A DNA stretch of 64,000 nt from Verrucomicrobiales bacterium (GTDB lineage Bacteria; Verrucomicrobiota; Verrucomicrobiia; Verrucomicrobiales; DEV007): positions 62,001 through 126,000 of the forward strand of contig JARGPH010000008.1 in NCBI GenBank assembly GCA_029213065.1, in the 5' to 3' direction. A program made the translations under genes and the position numbers. Below are positions 54,642 through 63,627 of this stretch, one piece after another. How positions within the stretch are numbered: the stretch's first letter is position 1; each line of letters starts with the position of its first letter. Below the pieces are notes generated by a model. That model saw only the letters and a program-made list of their open reading frames with translations, did no database searches and had not been told where the DNA came from.

Positions 54642-56057
54642 ATGAAGCGAAAAAGACAAGACCTCCTCATAGCCGTCGCGCTCCTCTTCGCTCCGGTTTG
54701 TCTGTCTGTAGATGCGTCCGGTGCCGACCGTCCGAACGTGATCCTCGCAATGGCCGATGATATGGGGTGGATGGATCTGTCCGCTTTTGGAAATGATCGA
54801 GTCGCGACTCCCCATATCGATCGTCTCGCGAAAGAGGGGATCAAGCTGACTCAATACTACGCGGCCTCGGCAGTTTGCACGCCAACCCGGGTATCCGTTC
54901 TCAGCGGGAAATATCCGCTTCGTTTTAATGTCACGAGGCACTTCAATGACCGGGGGCAGTTTCTTCCGACCTGTAACACCTTGCCGAAGCTTTTGAAAAC
55001 GGCGGGCTACCAAACTGCTCACGTTGGTAAATGGCACCTCGGTGGACTGCGAACCTCCGATGCGGCGCGTCGCGATGAGATCCCCGGTCCGCGGGAGCAT
55101 GGATTCGATCATTTTCTGACTCAGCGGGAGGAGCAACCGATACGCGGAAAAATGGGGCGCGAACGAACTCTCTTCCGGGAGGGCGGAACCTGTTTGTTGC
55201 GGAACGATGAAGTGGTGGGCGAAGACGATCCTTATTACTCGATGTATCTGACCGATATCTTCGGTGATGAAAGCGTTCGCCTGATCGAGGAGTTCAACGA
55301 AAACGAGGAGCCGTTTTTTCTGAATCTCTGGTGGTTGACGCCTCACAAACCCTATGAGCCGGCGCCTGAGCCTCATTGGAGCGAAACCGCTGCGTCCGGG
55401 ATTTCAGACGATCAGCATCGCTTTCGTTCGATGATGGCGCGAATGGATTACAATTTTGGAAAAGTCCTCGATACGCTGGACCGTTTGAAAATTGCCGATA
55501 ACACCATCGTGATTTTTGTGAGTGATAACGGAGGTGCCTGGGAGGCTAACAACGGGAATCTCAAAGCCGGGAAAACGGATTTGCATGAGGGCGGGATTCG
55601 CGTTGCCGGGCTGGCACGATGGCCGGGGCATATTCAAGCGGGAAGCGAATCAGGTGCGTTGACTCACTCCACCGACCTCCTGCCGACGCTTTGTGCTGCC
55701 GCCGGCGTGGTGCCTCCGGAAGACGACACTTTTGATGGAAAGAACATTCTTCCAATCCTGACAGGGAAAGAAAATGAGCTCGACCGGGGGACTGTCTTTT
55801 GGCAGCTCAATCTTTACAAAAGTCTGCAGCGTCATGAGCCGAAACCGAAACCCTATGCGACCGAGGTTGCCCGCAGGGGAAAGTGGAAAATGCTCGCGAT
55901 GAACGGGGAGCCTGTTGAGCTTTTTGATCTCGAAGCGGATATCTATGAGACGAAAGATGTCCTCGAGGCGAATCCTGAAATCGTGAAGGATTTGAAGGAG
56001 GAGCTTCAGGGGTGGCTTGCCGAACCCCGGATTCAATTCGGGAATATTCCGGATTAG
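54642..56057 (+). CDS. Secreted sulfatase (CTPTR active site)
   Basis: A 471-residue sulfatase with signal peptide 1-28, VILAMADDMGWMD (33-45), the formylglycine site CTPTRVSVLSG (79-89), HVGKWHLGG and IFVSDNGGAW. The first metal motif reads WMD where most have Y/WGD. It follows the DUF1592-type gene by 39 bases and precedes a DUF1080 gene by 78 bases, so it is likely to be part of the same operon. Confidence 0.94.
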   Translation: MKRKRQDLLIAVALLFAPVCLSVDASGADRPNVILAMADDMGWMDLSAFGNDRVATPHIDRLAKEGIKLTQYYAASAVCTPTRVSVLSGKYPLRFNVTRHFNDRGQFLPTCNTLPKLLKTAGYQTAHVGKWHLGGLRTSDAARRDEIPGPREHGFDHFLTQREEQPIRGKMGRERTLFREGGTCLLRNDEVVGEDDPYYSMYLTDIFGDESVRLIEEFNENEEPFFLNLWWLTPHKPYEPAPEPHWSETAASGISDDQHRFRSMMARMDYNFGKVLDTLDRLKIADNTIVIFVSDNGGAWEANNGNLKAGKTDLHEGGIRVAGLARWPGHIQAGSESGALTHSTDLLPTLCAAAGVVPPEDDTFDGKNILPILTGKENELDRGTVFWQLNLYKSLQRHEPKPKPYATEVARRGKWKMLAMNGEPVELFDLEADIYETKDVLEANPEIVKDLKEELQGWLAEPRIQFGNIPD

Positions 56058-56135
56058 GCCGCGAGCAGGATCCCCTGCATTTGAAGAAGAAGAATCTCAT
56101 CTTCCGGCTGGTTTTCCGGGTAAGGAAACGCTTCA

Positions 56136-56897
56136 ATGAATGGACTCATGAATAGATTTTATTTCACCCTTTCCCTGGTCTGCGCAATTCATCTGTGGGT
56201 GCCCGGCCGGGTGGAGGTGGACGCAGGGGAGAAAGAGGAAGGCTGGGTGAATCTTTTCGAGGATGACAGCCTCGCGCTTTGGGAGCCCGGGCCGGGAAAA
56301 GGAGATAAGCCAGCCAAAGAGATCGGGGAGCGCTGGTCTCTTAAAGACGGCGTCTTCAGTTTGGATCGCGACGCTGAAAGTGGGCGGGGAGGAGAAGTTT
56401 GGACCGGGAAACACTACTATGATTTCGAGCTGAAGTTTGAGTTCAATATTGCGCACGATGGTAACAGCGGCATCAAATACCGGGTCGCCAATGCCGACGG
56501 GAGAGCTCTTGGCTGTGAGTATCAGATCATTGATGACGAGCATTACCGGGATAACAAAAACCCGACTCATCGCACCGCGTGCCTCTATGAGTTGGTCGCG
56601 GTGCCGGCGGATCGTAAATGGAATCCTGCGGGACAGTGGAACAGCGGCCGGATCGTGGTTTCCAAAAACCGGTTCGAACATTGGCTTAACGGTGAAAAGG
56701 TCGTATCGATTGAATTCGGTTCGGATGATTGGAAAGAGCGCTTTGCGAAAAGCAAATACAAGGTGCACCCCGATTTTGCGAAAGAGGCCGGGCCGATCGT
56801 GCTAACAGACCACGGCGACAGCGTTTCTTACCGCAATGTGTTTGTTCGAGAATTGAGTTCACCTGAAGAATCTTCCGAAGCCGGGGCGACAGAGTGA
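56136..56897 (+). CDS. DUF1080 family protein (3-keto-disaccharide hydrolase-like)
   Basis: A 253-residue secreted protein with a concanavalin-like DUF1080 domain. Typical segments are WVNLFEDDSLALWEPGPG, WSLKDGVFSLDRD, YYDFELKFEFNIAHDGNSGIKYRV, EYQIIDDEHY, and WNSGRIVVSKNRFEHWLNGEKV. A start at 56148 (four codons later) is also possible; AAGGAA before 56136 favours the longer form. The family is annotated as 3-keto-glycoside hydrolases. It is a stand-alone relative of the first domain of the fusion at 25311 but is not closely similar to it. Confidence 0.9.
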   Translation: MNGLMNRFYFTLSLVCAIHLWVPGRVEVDAGEKEEGWVNLFEDDSLALWEPGPGKGDKPAKEIGERWSLKDGVFSLDRDAESGRGGEVWTGKHYYDFELKFEFNIAHDGNSGIKYRVANADGRALGCEYQIIDDEHYRDNKNPTHRTACLYELVAVPADRKWNPAGQWNSGRIVVSKNRFEHWLNGEKVVSIEFGSDDWKERFAKSKYKVHPDFAKEAGPIVLTDHGDSVSYRNVFVRELSSPEESSEAGATE

Positions 56898-57187
56898 TTC
56901 TCTGTCGAATTGCCGGGGAAGTCATTTCAGGGGTTCCCGACAGTCATAGGCATCGTAGGGGCGCGTCGTTTTCCGAGGCCGCTCCCGGTCTCAAAGCGAT
57001 ACGTTGTCACCGGTGCGCCACTTTGCCGGTCATCGTGATAAACGACCTGACTCTTAAATCAGGAGGTGGATTTGGGATATGGTAATATGGACCTCTCTCC
57101 TCAATGATGGAAGGTGGCTGAGTTCTTTTGAATGAAAGAACTGACGGCTATCTGATTTCAGATTGGCTCATCTTCGGATGAAGAATA
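56898..57187 (+). promoter_or_regulatory. Intergenic region before the prepilin cassette
   Basis: A 290-base gap with no convincing gene. It has copy 6 of the GTGGATTT element at 57066-57083. An ATG-rich leader follows before the cassette. I see no clear terminator for the upstream operon. Confidence 0.4.
57066..57083 (+). promoter_or_regulatory. Promoter-like element GTGGATTT-N5-ATGGT, copy 6
   Basis: GTGGATTT, GGGAT, ATGGT, ending 104 bases before the start of the first cassette gene. It is farther from the gene than the other copies. Confidence 0.55.
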
Positions 57188-57886
57188 ATGACTGCTCCAA
57201 GAAGACGCATATTTCATACCAGCTCACCCGCACTATGCGGCGGGTGTCTGCGGGTGCGTCGTGAGGCTTTCTCCCTGATGGAATTGTTAGTTGTTTTGAC
57301 GGTTGTGGGACTTCTTTCTGCGCTTGCGACACCGAGCTTGCTGACGCTTAAGTCTTCGAGTCTGTCCGCCGCGGGTATGGAGTTCAGTGGTTTTCTCAAC
57401 CTATGTCGAAGCAAGGCGATTGCGGAGCGCACTTCCATACGGGTGGCGATTGTCACTCGAACAGCAGATGCGGATGACGCCTATCGAAAGTACGCGGGAT
57501 GGGAGTGGGATAAAACCACGGACAGCTATATCCAGTATTCGGAGTGGCGGTTTCTCCCTGTTAGTGCGGTGTTTGAAAATCAAGTGCCAGGGTACGTCGC
57601 CCGGTCCGGTTATGCCCAGTCCGAAAAGTCTGTGATCGAAGGTGATTATGTCATGGCCGATGGATTTCAAAACGAGGCTGAAGTTATTTCAAGCGATGGT
57701 CAAACTCTGCGGATTCAGTATCTTACTTTCTCCCCATCCGGCAGAGCGTATATCGAAGGGGGAGAGAAACGAAATTTGATTTTCGTGATCCGGGAATCTC
57801 TTGCCGGCGAGGCGCAATCTGTGGATAATTGGATTCAATTCACCGTCGACACTTTGACAGGGAGGGCTCGAATTTTCAGGCCATGA
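57188..57886 (+). CDS. Prepilin-like protein, Verru_Chthon cassette protein D-like
   Basis: A 232-residue pseudopilin. The N-terminal processing site is REA/FSLMELLVVLTVVGLLSAL (cleavage after residue 27), with alanine in place of the common glycine at -1. The rest is a GspH/FimT-like globular domain. The gene order and lengths (this gene, then about 181, 339 and 1,144 residues) match the Verru_Chthon D-B-C-A cassette, a set known mainly from Verrucomicrobium and Chthoniobacter. It overlaps the next gene by ATGA. Role in a pseudopilus or secretion apparatus is assumed, not shown. Confidence 0.85.
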   Translation: MTAPRRRIFHTSSPALCGGCLRVRREAFSLMELLVVLTVVGLLSALATPSLLTLKSSSLSAAGMEFSGFLNLCRSKAIAERTSIRVAIVTRTADADDAYRKYAGWEWDKTTDSYIQYSEWRFLPVSAVFENQVPGYVARSGYAQSEKSVIEGDYVMADGFQNEAEVISSDGQTLRIQYLTFSPSGRAYIEGGEKRNLIFVIRESLAGEAQSVDNWIQFTVDTLTGRARIFRP

Positions 57887-58428
57887 AAAGCAGATTCCCC
57901 TATACTCGCTGTTCCGGATTTTCGCTGGTGGAAGTGACCATCGCGATGGCGATCGCCTCGGTTGCTGTAATATCCATCATAGGGCTTATTCCGGCGGCCA
58001 CAAAAGGTTCCGCCGAGAGCGCTGAACAGACAGCGATTGGAACGATGTTCGAAGATCTCGAGAATCGCATTGGGAATCAAATTCTCGAGCCCGGGCCGGT
58101 GAGAGATGAAAATGGCGACCCGTTTTACTACGACCTGCGCGGCAATTACATCAGTCCGGGGAACGGGCGCGTACCATCTTCGATCGTCACGGATCGCTTC
58201 TTTCGCGCTGAGGTCGAGCTGGTCGAGCCAGGTCCGGGTTACGCCAAATCGAGTAATCTCGGAGGAGCGCTAGCGGTACGGGTAGAGATTTTTTGGCCGC
58301 TTGATGATCAGGGAGAGGCGATTCATCCTCTCAAACCGGGTGGTGAAATTACCTTCTTCGCGGGAGCCCGGACGGGTCCGGGATGGACCGATGTAGACGC
58401 AAACTTTCAACCGAAAATTGAATACTGA
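57883..58428 (+). CDS. Prepilin-like protein, Verru_Chthon cassette protein B-like
   Basis: A 181-residue pseudopilin. The ATG at 57883 overlaps the previous stop (ATGA); a longer frame from 57829 lies inside that gene. The processing motif is SG/FSLVEVTIAMAIASVAVISII at the N-terminus, with the usual glutamate at +5. The globular part is small. It is translationally coupled to its neighbours, as expected if the pseudopilins are needed in fixed amounts. Confidence 0.85.
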   Translation: MKSRFPYTRCSGFSLVEVTIAMAIASVAVISIIGLIPAATKGSAESAEQTAIGTMFEDLENRIGNQILEPGPVRDENGDPFYYDLRGNYISPGNGRVPSSIVTDRFFRAEVELVEPGPGYAKSSNLGGALAVRVEIFWPLDDQGEAIHPLKPGGEITFFAGARTGPGWTDVDANFQPKIEY

Positions 58429-59437
58429 GATTGCAGTCGAAACGGGCGGTGCAAGACACCGGCATTTTTCCGGGTTTTCTCTGATCGAGTTACTCGTGGC
58501 GATGGCTATTTTGTCGGTACTGCTGATGTTTCTCGTGGATGCCGTATCAGCAGTGTCCTCCTATTTTGTCACCGGCCACGACAGGACTCGTTCCGGGGAG
58601 AAGGGGCGTGCCGTGATTGAGTTGATCTCCAGAGAAGTCACTCCGGCGGTGATCGATACGAGGATGCAGTTTGTTATTTTGCCGGGAGAGGAACTCTCTG
58701 ATGTCGGCGCGCTCGACGTTGCCGTTAACTCGCCCGGTATGATCTGGATGGCTCCGCTGGGCCCCGGAGGTGAGTTGAGATGCGTGGGCTATTATCTCAC
58801 CGGCAACAAAGACAGGAAGCAATACCGGCTCAAGAGGATCTATGTGAAACATGATAATCCACACGGCTACTTTCCCAATTTGGTGGATTTCAATAATGCG
58901 AGAAGTATCGAAAACCGAACCAGTCCGGTGGACGCCGGTTGGCTCACGGATAACTGGGACGCCGATGCCTTTGATGATGTGAGCGATTCAAATGATCGGG
59001 TTATGATCTCGACGGTGTCCGATGGCGTGGTGGCATTCTGGATACGGGCGCTGGATTCGTTGGGCAATCCTGTTCCGCTACTTTCATCTTCAACGGCCCA
59101 TCCCGCCAGCGATCTAATCTATAATTCGGCTGCTTATTTTTACATGGCGAACGGCGAAGCGTTCGATGATGGGTCGAGCTTTGTCTACCTGAGGAAGAAC
59201 CGCCTCACGATGAAGGCGAATCGTCTCCCCGAATCCGTCGAGTTGGCAATCGTGATGGTGAGCGAAGACAGTATCGGGCGAGGTGGTGCCATACCTGTTC
59301 AGGAAAATGTGCTCGCTGGCTCCGGCGCATTGGATTTGGATGCTTCGATCCGGCAGTACACTGAAAAATTGAAGGACGCCGGTTTTATTCGGCCGGAGGT
59401 TTTTCGAACGAGGGTAAAACTAACGAAGGGAGGATAA
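58418..59437 (+). CDS. Prepilin-like protein, Verru_Chthon cassette protein C-like
   Basis: A 339-residue pseudopilin with processing motif SG/FSLIELLVAMAILSVLLMFLV. The frame begins at a TTG (58418) that overlaps the previous gene by 11 bases; no ATG exists before the hydrophobic segment, so this start is uncertain. The C-terminal domain is of GspJ/PilW type and size. It ends 3 bases before the large cassette protein. Confidence 0.8.
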   Translation: MNTEIAVETGGARHRHFSGFSLIELLVAMAILSVLLMFLVDAVSAVSSYFVTGHDRTRSGEKGRAVIELISREVTPAVIDTRMQFVILPGEELSDVGALDVAVNSPGMIWMAPLGPGGELRCVGYYLTGNKDRKQYRLKRIYVKHDNPHGYFPNLVDFNNARSIENRTSPVDAGWLTDNWDADAFDDVSDSNDRVMISTVSDGVVAFWIRALDSLGNPVPLLSSSTAHPASDLIYNSAAYFYMANGEAFDDGSSFVYLRKNRLTMKANRLPESVELAIVMVSEDSIGRGGAIPVQENVLAGSGALDLDASIRQYTEKLKDAGFIRPEVFRTRVKLTKGG

Positions 59438-59440
59438 GGC

Positions 59441-62400
59441 ATGAATATTTTCAAAGGAAAAAGAGGGCGGAAAAGGAACGGTGTCGCGTTGCTGACGGTT
59501 CTCGTTGTCATCTCTCTCCTCACCATCCTCGTCGTCTCATTTATCTCGACGACGCAAATCGACTATCAATCATCGACCGCTTTTGCGGACACGCAGCGGG
59601 CCAAGCTTGTCGCCAAAGGTGCCGTTGCGCATGCCACGGAGATTCTGCGAAGTCATATTCCCGAGCCCGCCGGCATTGATGAAAGTGCGGCTACCGCTAC
59701 CGCGATGAACTGGATGGTCAACCCGGGACGGCTGACCTTGATCGACAGTCAAAACAACGAGGAGATCGTCGATCTCCATACTGGCGAAGTGAATGTGAAT
59801 CCCGACAGCACTGACGATCCGGATGTGCATTCAGTTGACTTGAATGAGCCGGTTCCGGGGAAAGTTGATTCCAACGGGAAGGCGATTCCCTCGATCACCT
59901 ATGCATTGAAAAATGACGGGAGTCCCGATCTGTCAGGTGATCGGCCCGAAATGCGCGTCAGTTGGGTCAATATTCTCAAAGATCCTTCAAAAGCGGCCGG
60001 TGAGGATAATCCGATTATCGCACGTCATGCCTTCTGGATGGATGATGAAAGCGGAAAGATCAATTTCAATTCGGCAATGGGTAAATCAGACCCCGCTGTT
60101 GACCTTTATTTTAAAGAGGAATTGGAATTGGAAATGATGCCGGCGCTCTTCAATGGGGGCAAGGATTCGGGGATGTCGCAGGCGAACACGGGCAGTGTCC
60201 GCCGATTCGGCCTCGGGAATTCAAGATCAGTAAATCTGGATGTGTTACTGGATGACCCCTCGAACTTAGACAAGGACCAGTTGTTGACTCAGACCATGCT
60301 GCGCGGATTCAGCCGTTATCCTGAAGCGGTGATGGATTTCATCAAGCTGACTAATCCAACGGAACGATCGGAGTGGTGGAATGGAAATCGATACAACCTG
60401 ACTTCGTACAGTCGATCGCCCGAATTCAATGTGTTCGGCCTGCCCCGGTTCATGACCACATACACCCCGTTATCGTTGGAGGGCGGGCCGACCTATCAAA
60501 ACCCCTTTCTCTTTCCCGATTCAAGCTCGGGAGGAAGACTCAACGGGATCTTGCATCTCAACAGTATCTTCGGGGTTTTGAACAGGAAGACCGTGACCGG
60601 GGCGAGGCCCAACAGAGGAAAGCGCGGCGACGGGGGAAACAATGAAGAGCTCGTCAACGGGGTTTCGCCGAGAGGGGTCCTGACCCTCTATCAAATCTCC
60701 GAAATGTTGAACTATATGGGTCGGGAGTTCCCCGGTTATCAGGGATCATTTGTCGACAAGTACGGTGAAATTGAGTGCGCTCAGATCGCTCTCAATATTC
60801 TTGCAATGTCTCAGTTGGCTACCGAGTCGGTGAGGGCAACTTCCAATCAATATAAGATGCAACTTGCCTTCATGTATGAGCAGTTGAGTTTTAATCCCCC
60901 TGACGAAAAGGCGAAAAACATTAAGCCGGAAATGCATTATTTCTGGTACCGGCCGGGTGAAGGTTTTCTCACTGAACTGCCCGATGATTTGGAGGCTAAT
61001 CCCAATGATGTGGGAGACATCCCTATGTTGCCTGTTTTTCCGGGGCCATACATTACAGAGGTGAGATTGCAGTTCAAACCTCAGGTCAAGGGAGGAAGGC
61101 GTTCGAAGAAAAGATATCTAAGATACCGGTTCGCCATCGAATATTATCTCCCCGGTATTTCCGGAACCACGAATATCGCCACCCTGCCCTTCAAGATGGA
61201 TTTCATCCACATTTACAAAGGCACTCCCGGTTCACCGGGGCAAACATACTTGAAACTCGGTTCAGAGGGTGCAAGCCGGGATTGGGATAGCGCCAATCTC
61301 AAAGCGATGCGTCTGCAGGGTAACGGGAATATTTCGACGGAAAGGAGACGCCTGACTGTTGAAGCGAGCGCATGGAATTATGTGAAGGCGGCAAGTGGAG
61401 CGAGAGCTGAGTTTAATGTGCTGGAAACTTTACCAATCGTTGTTGCCTTTAGAGGAGGGATGAGCCCGGATCCCGAGAAGGGGCAGCCTCAGGGGTTCCG
61501 GCAGGCGGCAGTGAATTCAAAACCCGTGCAGATGATTCCGCTGGGCGTCACCGAGGAGGATGTGCTGGAAGCGGCCATTGAAGTCGAACTGTCGAACACC
61601 AGTGGCTATTCCGCCTCGTGGCAGATCGAGGATCCGCGACTCAGTGCGAGGAAAGAGCAGTGGGAGCTCGAGGTTCAGGAAGACATTAGTGGAGGCACTA
61701 TTGGCTCAAGAAACGTCAATGAGCCGGCTGAGAATTCGACTGAGAAGAGTAAATTTAAGTACCCGCAGTTAAGTTACGGTCAGCACCAGATAAAAAGACC
61801 GTATCACCAGTTTCGCCACTCGGTAGTGAGAGGCGATGAGATGGAGTCCAGCAGTAAGGTTTCGTCAAAGGCGTTTTGGTCATTCATCCATACCGGTATT
61901 CAGGGAAATCCCGCCGATGGAATCGATCCACAGCCTTGGCGGACTCTGGCTCTTGAGAAAACGGCTTCAGATAGTCTCCCCGGTCCACCCGATTGGATTC
62001 TGATGGATTTGATCGGTGCCACCCAGCCCATCCAGCACGATCAGAGGAAGATTAACGCGACACTTCCGGATGAGTTCTCCAGCGTGTCCTACATGCACAG
62101 CACGACCGGAGCGGTTAACCTGAATACGAGGACTTTTCCTGAAAATCCGTACTTTCAAGCGCCCGCGAGAAAGAAGCCGTTGGAGGCCGTTTTCAAGCAC
62201 TTAAGGAGTGATGCGGAAATCGATATGCTACTCAGTGGGATTGAATCGTTTCAAACCAACAGCAGGTTCCGCTACGCCGGTGACCTTGCTCTGGTGGGCG
62301 GCTACAGCGGCAGTGATCCGGGTTCCACTCAATGGGATAAGGAAATTCTGCTACGCAATATGATCAATTGCCTGACGACGAGGTCGAACACCTTCGGGAT

Positions 62401-62875
62401 CTGGGGAGTGGGCCAGGTAGTTAAAAAGGCGAGAGGCAATCAAAGCTGGGGGGAATTTGAAGATGGCGATTCCGTTCGCGGTGAGAAGCGCTTCTTTGCG
62501 ATTGTGGAGCGCTATATTTGGCCGGGCGTTGATGGCGCTCCCGGCAATGCTCATGTCAATGCGTCCGGTGAACTGGATCGCCTTCCGCAGCAGAGTCGCA
62601 ATATTCCGTTGAACGATTCGAGTGTTAAAGCGCTTTTGTTTCAGCTCCCCGGTTCGGCCCCGAATTTCTATGACACCTGGAGGAATCGTTTAAGTGTCGA
62701 CATAGACGGAATCTACCCACCGTTTGACGGCCCTCAGCGTGTCGAAATGGGCCCGTTCGGCAGGGGCGCGCTGGGTGAAGTGGTGTGGAGTCATTCTCCC
62801 CTCGAGGAGGCTTATAACCCTCCTCAAGCGGTTACCAAATACAGGGTCGTTTACTTCAAGTATTTGGACGAGTGA
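59441..62875 (+). CDS. Large pseudopilin-like protein, Verru_Chthon cassette protein A-like
   Basis: A 1,144-residue protein. The N-terminus is basic, then GVALLTVLVVISLLTILVVSFIS, like the GspK/PilX-type minor pseudopilins in which a large domain follows the helix. Its length and place at the end of the cassette match Verru_Chthon protein A. GGAGGATAAGGC before the ATG at 59441 is a good ribosome site. No enzymatic motif was found. It may sit at the tip of a pseudopilus. Confidence 0.87.
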   Translation: MNIFKGKRGRKRNGVALLTVLVVISLLTILVVSFISTTQIDYQSSTAFADTQRAKLVAKGAVAHATEILRSHIPEPAGIDESAATATAMNWMVNPGRLTLIDSQNNEEIVDLHTGEVNVNPDSTDDPDVHSVDLNEPVPGKVDSNGKAIPSITYALKNDGSPDLSGDRPEMRVSWVNILKDPSKAAGEDNPIIARHAFWMDDESGKINFNSAMGKSDPAVDLYFKEELELEMMPALFNGGKDSGMSQANTGSVRRFGLGNSRSVNLDVLLDDPSNLDKDQLLTQTMLRGFSRYPEAVMDFIKLTNPTERSEWWNGNRYNLTSYSRSPEFNVFGLPRFMTTYTPLSLEGGPTYQNPFLFPDSSSGGRLNGILHLNSIFGVLNRKTVTGARPNRGKRGDGGNNEELVNGVSPRGVLTLYQISEMLNYMGREFPGYQGSFVDKYGEIECAQIALNILAMSQLATESVRATSNQYKMQLAFMYEQLSFNPPDEKAKNIKPEMHYFWYRPGEGFLTELPDDLEANPNDVGDIPMLPVFPGPYITEVRLQFKPQVKGGRRSKKRYLRYRFAIEYYLPGISGTTNIATLPFKMDFIHIYKGTPGSPGQTYLKLGSEGASRDWDSANLKAMRLQGNGNISTERRRLTVEASAWNYVKAASGARAEFNVLETLPIVVAFRGGMSPDPEKGQPQGFRQAAVNSKPVQMIPLGVTEEDVLEAAIEVELSNTSGYSASWQIEDPRLSARKEQWELEVQEDISGGTIGSRNVNEPAENSTEKSKFKYPQLSYGQHQIKRPYHQFRHSVVRGDEMESSSKVSSKAFWSFIHTGIQGNPADGIDPQPWRTLALEKTASDSLPGPPDWILMDLIGATQPIQHDQRKINATLPDEFSSVSYMHSTTGAVNLNTRTFPENPYFQAPARKKPLEAVFKHLRSDAEIDMLLSGIESFQTNSRFRYAGDLALVGGYSGSDPGSTQWDKEILLRNMINCLTTRSNTFGIWGVGQVVKKARGNQSWGEFEDGDSVRGEKRFFAIVERYIWPGVDGAPGNAHVNASGELDRLPQQSRNIPLNDSSVKALLFQLPGSAPNFYDTWRNRLSVDIDGIYPPFDGPQRVEMGPFGRGALGEVVWSHSPLEEAYNPPQAVTKYRVVYFKYLDE

Positions 62876-62894
62876 ATTTGAGAAAACGAATAAT

Positions 62895-63581
62895 ATGAGA
62901 AAAGCGAATTGGTTTTTTTGGGTCCGCGTGATGTTGCTCTGCTTCGTGTCAGTCACCGCCCGGATGCATGGCTATGCTCAGGAGATGCCGAAAGGGATTA
63001 TCCCGGTCGATGTCGAAGAGCTTTTCGCGGTCCTGCCGAAGCAGGTTGAAGGTTGGAAGCTGACAGGATCGAGGGGGTGGCAGGGGCAGGATGTCTGGTT
63101 GGAGGCGTCAGCGACTCGAACATTTGAGCGCGCAGCCATGAGTAATGACGATACGCCGGTGACTCGAAAGGTGAGGATCACGGTTCAGGATACCGGGAAA
63201 TTTGCCGGAAGCGATATTGCTTTGTTCGATGACTTTTCACCCGGTGAAGAGGAAGGAGTGAACCGTCTCTACATGAACTCAATTCCGGTTATCGTGATTG
63301 AAGAAGGCCCCAGGTTGTACGCTCAGTTCTTTTTGCAGGGTCGGTTTATCCTCTCTGTTTCATTCTCCGAACTTCCCAAAAGTGAACTGGGCGATTGGTT
63401 TAAAAAGTTAAATGTCAGATTACTGGCCGGGGTCAAAGACGGGCCGGTAGTTGGTTTGCCTAAAACCTATACGAGTCGCTCAATTGATGAGCTGAAAGGG
63501 AGAGACAAGAGCTCGGTAATTAAGCCCGTTTATGAAATCGAAGATGAGGAATCGGAAGAGGAGGGGAAGAGCGATGAGTAG
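62895..63581 (+). CDS. Secreted protein of unknown function following the cassette
   Basis: I do not recognise this 228-residue protein. A longer frame from 62724 overlaps cassette gene A; the ATG at 62895 begins a good signal peptide (1-29). The mature part starts EMPKGIIPVDVEELFAVLPKQVEGWKLTGS, then has alternating strands (RKVRITVQDTGKF, IVIEEGPRLYAQFFLQGRFILSVSF). An acidic tail ends the protein (EIEDEESEEEGKSDE). It begins 19 bases after the cassette, so it is probably cotranscribed and may be a soluble partner of the pseudopilin group. Confidence 0.75.
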   Translation: MRKANWFFWVRVMLLCFVSVTARMHGYAQEMPKGIIPVDVEELFAVLPKQVEGWKLTGSRGWQGQDVWLEASATRTFERAAMSNDDTPVTRKVRITVQDTGKFAGSDIALFDDFSPGEEEGVNRLYMNSIPVIVIEEGPRLYAQFFLQGRFILSVSFSELPKSELGDWFKKLNVRLLAGVKDGPVVGLPKTYTSRSIDELKGRDKSSVIKPVYEIEDEESEEEGKSDE

Positions 63582-63583
63582 CG

Positions 63584-63612
63584 CGGGGAGGCTTCCCGTT
63601 CTCTCTTTTATA
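63584..63612 (+). terminator. Candidate terminator of the prepilin operon
   Basis: A six-pair stem CGGGGA/TTCCCG (one G-U pair) with a 3-base loop, then TTCTCTCTTTTA. It lies between two convergent genes right after the last stop codon. Confidence 0.5.
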
Positions 63613-63627
63613 AAGCCCGACGGTCTC

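Noticed and set aside
58883-58898. GTGGATTT-N5-ATGC match
   Set aside because: It is inside a cassette gene, lacks the final G, and has no start nearby; probably chance.
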